A DNA stretch of 64,000 nt from Agrococcus pavilionensis RW1 (lineage in GTDB: Bacteria; Actinomycetota; Actinomycetes; Actinomycetales; Microbacteriaceae): positions 1 through 64,000 of the forward strand of contig NZ_ASHR01000037.1 in NCBI RefSeq assembly GCF_000400485.1, read 5' to 3'. The notes beneath the pieces are model-generated. The model worked only from the letters and a program-made list of their open reading frames with translations. It was not told the origin of the DNA and ran no database searches. Positions within the stretch are counted from its first letter, which is position 1. Each line of letters begins with the position of its first letter. Shown here in pieces: positions 61,188 to 64,000 of this stretch. The position numbers were made by a program, and so were the translations under genes.

Positions 61188-61658
61188 ATGAGCAACGCAC
61201 TCAAGAAGGCTGCGATCTACTTCGGCTTCGCCGAGGAGGACGAGCTGACCCAGGAGGTCCGTCCTGTCGAGCGGGCCGAGAGCGAGGAGCGCGCGCCCCA
61301 GCCCGTGCGCGAGCGCGCGGCGGAGGAGCCGCGCCGCGCACCCGTCACGAAGCTCCGCGCGAGCCAGAAGGTGAACGACATGAGCGAGATCCTCACGGTG
61401 CACCCGCGCCAGTACAAGGACGCGAAGGCGATCGCCGAGGCGTTCCGCGCCGGCACGCCGGTGATCATCAACCTGTCGCAGATGACCGACGGCGACGCGC
61501 GTCGACTGATCGACTTCTCCGCCGGGCTCACGCAGGGCCTCGAGGGCCGCATCGAGCGCGTGACGACGAAGGTCTACCTCCTCACCCCCGAGCACATCGC
61601 CGTCTCCGGCACGCGCTCGATCGACGAGGACGCCGACTCGGCCGTCTTCTCGCACTGA
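61188..61658 (+). CDS. sepF: FtsZ membrane anchor SepF
   Basis: The 156-residue protein has an N-terminal amphipathic membrane-binding helix (SNALKKAAIYFGF), a charged linker and the C-terminal SepF domain (about 62-145, with PVIINLSQMTDGDARRLIDF). SepF tethers FtsZ to the membrane in actinobacteria, which lack FtsA. AGGAGG precedes ATG 61188. Confidence 0.95.
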   Translation: MSNALKKAAIYFGFAEEDELTQEVRPVERAESEERAPQPVRERAAEEPRRAPVTKLRASQKVNDMSEILTVHPRQYKDAKAIAEAFRAGTPVIINLSQMTDGDARRLIDFSAGLTQGLEGRIERVTTKVYLLTPEHIAVSGTRSIDEDADSAVFSH

Positions 61659-61668
61659 CGCGCGCCCA

Positions 61669-61977
61669 GTGCTGCTCGTCTCGATCCTCGCCTGGGTCGT
61701 CCACACCGCCGCGCTGCTCGCGTTCTACCTCCTCTTCGCGCGCATCGTCGTCGACCTCGTGCGACAGGTGCGGCGCGACTGGCGGCCGACGGGCTTCTGG
61801 CTCGTCGTGTCGGTGTGGATCCTGCGGCTGACCGACCCGCCGCTGCGGTTCGTGCGCCGGTTCGTGAAGCCCGTGCGCGTGGGCGGCGCGATGCTCGACC
61901 TCGCGATGGTCGTGCTCATGCTCGCGCTGCTGCTCGTCATGACCATCGTCGGTCCCTTCCGGCTCCTGCCCGCCTGA
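61669..61977 (+). CDS. YggT-family membrane protein
   Basis: The 102-residue protein has two hydrophobic segments (about 3-22 and 75-95) and the LTDPPLRFVRRFV segment of the YggT/YlmG family, linked to osmotic tolerance and division. GTG 61669 follows sepF by ten bases, in the same operon. Confidence 0.87.
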   Translation: MLLVSILAWVVHTAALLAFYLLFARIVVDLVRQVRRDWRPTGFWLVVSVWILRLTDPPLRFVRRFVKPVRVGGAMLDLAMVVLMLALLLVMTIVGPFRLLPA

Positions 61978-62001
61978 GCGCTCGCTCGGTCGGCGCTTGG
62001 C

Positions 62002-62038
62002 TAGGATCGACAGAACGCCGTCCGCGGGCGGGTACAGT
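62002..62038 (+). promoter_or_regulatory. divIVA promoter candidates
   Basis: TAGGAT at 62002-62007 and TACAGT at 62033-62038 lie in the 115-base gap before divIVA. GAAAGG before ATG 62093 is the ribosome binding site. A separate divIVA promoter is usual in actinobacteria. Confidence 0.4.
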
Positions 62039-62092
62039 GAATCTGCGCTGCAGGCCCGCTCGGGCCGGGCAGCCGACGAAGAAAGGCAAGCC

Positions 62093-62887
62093 ATGGCACT
62101 GACTCCTGACGACGTCGTCCACAAGCGCTTCGAGACGACGCGCTTCCGCGACGGCTACGACCAGGACGAGGTCGACGACTTCCTCGACGAGGTCGTCACC
62201 GAGCTGCGTCGCCTCATCGAGGAGAACGACGGGCTCCGGGCCGAGAACGAGCAGCTCCGCCAGGGCATCGCCCCCGCCGAGCCCGCGCCGGCCGCCGAGG
62301 TCGACACCGCCGAGCTCGACGCCCTGCGGGCCGAGAACGAGCAGCTCAAGCAGCAGCTCGCCGAGCGCGACGCCGCGCCGGTCGAGCAGGCCGAGCCCGT
62401 CGCAGCCGCCGAGCCCGAGAGCGCTCAGGTCGACACCGCCGAGCTCGACGCCCTCCGCGCCGAGAACGAGCAGCTCAAGCAGCAGCTCGCCGAGCAGCAG
62501 GAGAGCGCCGCGCAGGCCGCGCCGGCCGCCGAGGCGGCGAACCCCGTGCAGACCGAGGCCAACAGCCTCATCGTGCTCGCGCAGCGCCTGCACGACGAGC
62601 ACGTCGCCGAGGGCGAGCGCAAGCGCGACGAGCTCGTCGCCGCCGCTGAGCTGACCGCCCAGCAGATCGAGGAGGCCGCCGAGGAGCGCAAGTCGCTGCT
62701 CGAGCAGGAGTTCGACCAGACCAAGGCCCGCCTCGACGAGCAGAAGGGCCTGCTCGAGCAGAAGATCGACGAGCTCAAGAGCTTCGAGCGCGACTACCGA
62801 CTCAAGCTGCGCGGCTACATCGAGAGCCAGCTGCGCGACCTCGACCGGTCGTCGTCGCTCGCCTTCGGCGGCCAGGGCGGCAGCTGA
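62093..62887 (+). CDS. divIVA: polar growth protein DivIVA/Wag31
   Basis: The 264-residue protein starts with the DivIVA lipid-binding domain (LTPDDVVHKRFETTRFRDGY, DQDEVDDFLDEV). A coiled region follows, then Ala/Pro/Glu linkers and a long C-terminal coiled coil (about 165-250). It marks poles and directs cell-wall growth in actinobacteria. The middle contains two near-identical 22-codon blocks (64 of 66 bases) 43 codons apart. An upstream LRAENEQLRQG is a third, partial copy. Confidence 0.95.
   Translation: MALTPDDVVHKRFETTRFRDGYDQDEVDDFLDEVVTELRRLIEENDGLRAENEQLRQGIAPAEPAPAAEVDTAELDALRAENEQLKQQLAERDAAPVEQAEPVAAAEPESAQVDTAELDALRAENEQLKQQLAEQQESAAQAAPAAEAANPVQTEANSLIVLAQRLHDEHVAEGERKRDELVAAAELTAQQIEEAAEERKSLLEQEFDQTKARLDEQKGLLEQKIDELKSFERDYRLKLRGYIESQLRDLDRSSSLAFGGQGGS
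62300..62494 (+). repeat. internal 66-base duplication in divIVA
   Basis: Bases 62300-62365 and 62429-62494 differ at two synonymous positions. Each encodes VDTAELDALRAENEQLKQQL plus Ala-Glu. The period is 129 bases, including a less conserved Ala/Pro/Glu linker. Confidence 0.9.
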
Positions 62888-62895
62888 GCCGCTCG

Positions 62896-63495
62896 GTGAC
62901 GCTCGACGCTGCACCCGAGACCCCGGGCGCGGCCCCGGCGGCGCGCTCCTGGCGCACGCTGGGGCTCGTGCTCGGGGTCGCGGCGCTCGTCTGGCTCGGT
63001 GACTTCCTCGCGAAGGAGTGGGTCATCGCCGAGATGGGCGAGGGGGAGCGCCGGCAGGTGCTCGGCGAGGTGCTCCAGTGGCACTTCGTGCGGAACCCCG
63101 GCGCGGCGTTCTCGCTCGCGGCCGGCTCGACCTGGATCTTCACGATCCTCGCCGCCGCGGTCGTCGTGGTGATCATCACGCAGCTGCGACGCATCCGCTC
63201 CATCTGGTGGGCGGCCGCGTTCGGCGGCCTCCTCGGCGGCACGCTCGGCAACCTCACCGACCGCCTCACGCGCGAGCCGGGCTTCTTCGTCGGCCACGTC
63301 GTGGACTTCATCCAGGTGTGGGGATTCCCGGCGATCTTCAACGTCGCCGACATCTTCATCGTCTCGTCGATGATCGGCATCGTGCTGCTCGTGCTGCTGA
63401 ACATCGGCCTCGACGGGCAGCGGCACACCGACGAGCCGAAGGCGGCGGATGCGTCCGGCGAACCGGGTGCTGACGCAGAGGGCGCGCGCGACTGA
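62896..63495 (+). CDS. lspA: signal peptidase II (lipoprotein signal peptidase)
   Basis: The 199-residue membrane aspartyl protease removes signal peptides from prolipoproteins. The catalytic aspartates are Asp122 in GNLTDRL and Asp152 in FNVADIF, with Asp36 and the FVRNPGAAFS motif also present. Four membrane helices are visible, and the acidic C-terminal tail is extended. GTG 62896 lies eight bases after divIVA; its stop shares one base with rluD. The lipoprotein at 15.7 kb is a likely client. Confidence 0.93.
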   Translation: MTLDAAPETPGAAPAARSWRTLGLVLGVAALVWLGDFLAKEWVIAEMGEGERRQVLGEVLQWHFVRNPGAAFSLAAGSTWIFTILAAAVVVVIITQLRRIRSIWWAAAFGGLLGGTLGNLTDRLTREPGFFVGHVVDFIQVWGFPAIFNVADIFIVSSMIGIVLLVLLNIGLDGQRHTDEPKAADASGEPGADAEGARD

Positions 63496-64000
63496 TGGAG
63501 TCCCGCTTCCTGCAGGTGCCGCCCGGGCTCGACGGCTCGCGCGCCGACGCCGGCATCGCGCGGCTGCTCGGCCTCTCGCGCACCGCGGTCGTCGCGATGC
63601 TCGAGAGCGGCGGCGCCGTGCAGGACGGCGCCGTGCTCGGCAAGTCCGATCGGCTGCGCGGCGACGCGTGGCTCGACCTCTCGTGGCAGCCGCGCGAGGA
63701 GCCCACGATCGTCGCGACGCCCGTGCCCGACCTCGGCATCGTGCACGACGACGACGACATCGTCGTGGTCGACAAGCCCGCGGGCGTCGCGGCGCACCCG
63801 AGCATGGGCTGGCAGGGGCCGACGGTCGTCGGGGCGCTCGCCGCCGCCGGCTTCCGCATCGCGACCTCCGGCGCGGCCGAGCGCCAGGGCGTCGTGCACC
63901 GGCTCGACGCCGGCACGAGCGGCCTCATGGTGGTCGCGAAGAGCGAGCGCGCCTACTCGCGGCTCAAGGCCGCCTTCCACGACCGCGAGGTCGAGAAGAC
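63495..64000 (+). CDS. rluD: RluD-type 23S rRNA pseudouridine synthase (partial, runs off the end)
   Basis: The first 168 residues are present. An S4-like RNA-binding domain occupies about 15-75, and the catalytic segment HRLDAGTSGLMVVAKS, with its active aspartate, lies near 136. IVVVDKPAGVAAHPS is the conserved strand before it. It begins one base inside the lspA stop (TGATG). The linkage lspA-rluD is standard in many bacteria. The reading frame is still open at the last base. Confidence 0.93.
   Translation, partial: MESRFLQVPPGLDGSRADAGIARLLGLSRTAVVAMLESGGAVQDGAVLGKSDRLRGDAWLDLSWQPREEPTIVATPVPDLGIVHDDDDIVVVDKPAGVAAHPSMGWQGPTVVGALAAAGFRIATSGAAERQGVVHRLDAGTSGLMVVAKSERAYSRLKAAFHDREVEK

Overview
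This is a very GC-rich chromosomal window (roughly three quarters G+C by eye) from an actinomycete, most likely the Microbacteriaceae; an Agrococcus-like organism is my best guess. The evidence is: GTG starts and 1- to 4-base start/stop overlaps; a long glyceraldehyde-3-phosphate dehydrogenase; an F420/deazaflavin-type oxidoreductase; mycoredoxin; Wag31/DivIVA; and gene order shared with the mycobacterial Rv2166c-Rv2187 and Rv1827-Rv1830 neighbourhoods. No phage, transposon, CRISPR array or clear horizontal island is visible.

Layout. 1-5.1 kb: an iron-box controlled siderophore-interacting protein, the long GAPDH, an FBP zinc-finger protein, an S10 serine peptidase, and tRNA-Pro(GGG) with its terminator. 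5.1-9.9 kb: a conserved unknown, an aldo/keto reductase, the ohrR-ohr peroxide operon behind an 18-bp perfect palindrome, a DoxX-like protein, a quinone reductase and a uronate-dehydrogenase-like epimerase. 9.9-15.7 kb: a divergent TetR/MmpL pair, mycoredoxin, DUF3054, a cysteine-desulfurase-like protein and a DUF385 protein. 15.7-25.3 kb: a PQQ-type sugar dehydrogenase lipoprotein, an orphan MASE1 histidine kinase, a transsulfuration enzyme, an Old-Yellow-Enzyme/FAD fusion, a VOC protein, a 42-residue acidic protein, a thiolase and a luciferase-like oxidoreductase. 25.4-28.9 kb: the operon tag-glutamine amidotransferase-glycerate kinase, divergent from azlCD.

29-36 kb: garA-ftsR and a second MerR gene, a 20-bp tandem repeat array, an orphan parA divergent from pyruvate carboxylase, then peptide deformylase. 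36-44 kb: acyl-CoA synthetase, PlsC-type acyltransferase, class II DAHP synthase, PknL-like kinase, its Rv2175c-like neighbour, polyprenyl synthase and DUF3040. 44.6-64 kb: the complete dcw cluster, mraZ-rsmH-ftsL-ftsI-murE-murF-mraY-murD-ftsW-murG-murC-ftsQ-ftsZ, followed by yggS-sepF-yggT-divIVA-lspA-rluD (rluD runs off the end).

How the parts connect. The most interesting signal is a dyad of the form TCAA-N7-TTGA inside a shared 20-base motif. It occurs in front of garA-ftsR, in front of the second merR gene, and in front of ftsZ 30 kb away. FtsR is known to control ftsZ in corynebacteria, so the window may hold both the regulator and its targets. A second window-wide theme is leaderless transcription: TANNNT lies 6-8 bases before the start codon of about a dozen genes. 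The 20-bp tandem array, two small unlisted ORFs, a leaderless short ORF running into the DAHP synthase start, and several enzymes missing a canonical metal or cluster ligand are also worth checking.
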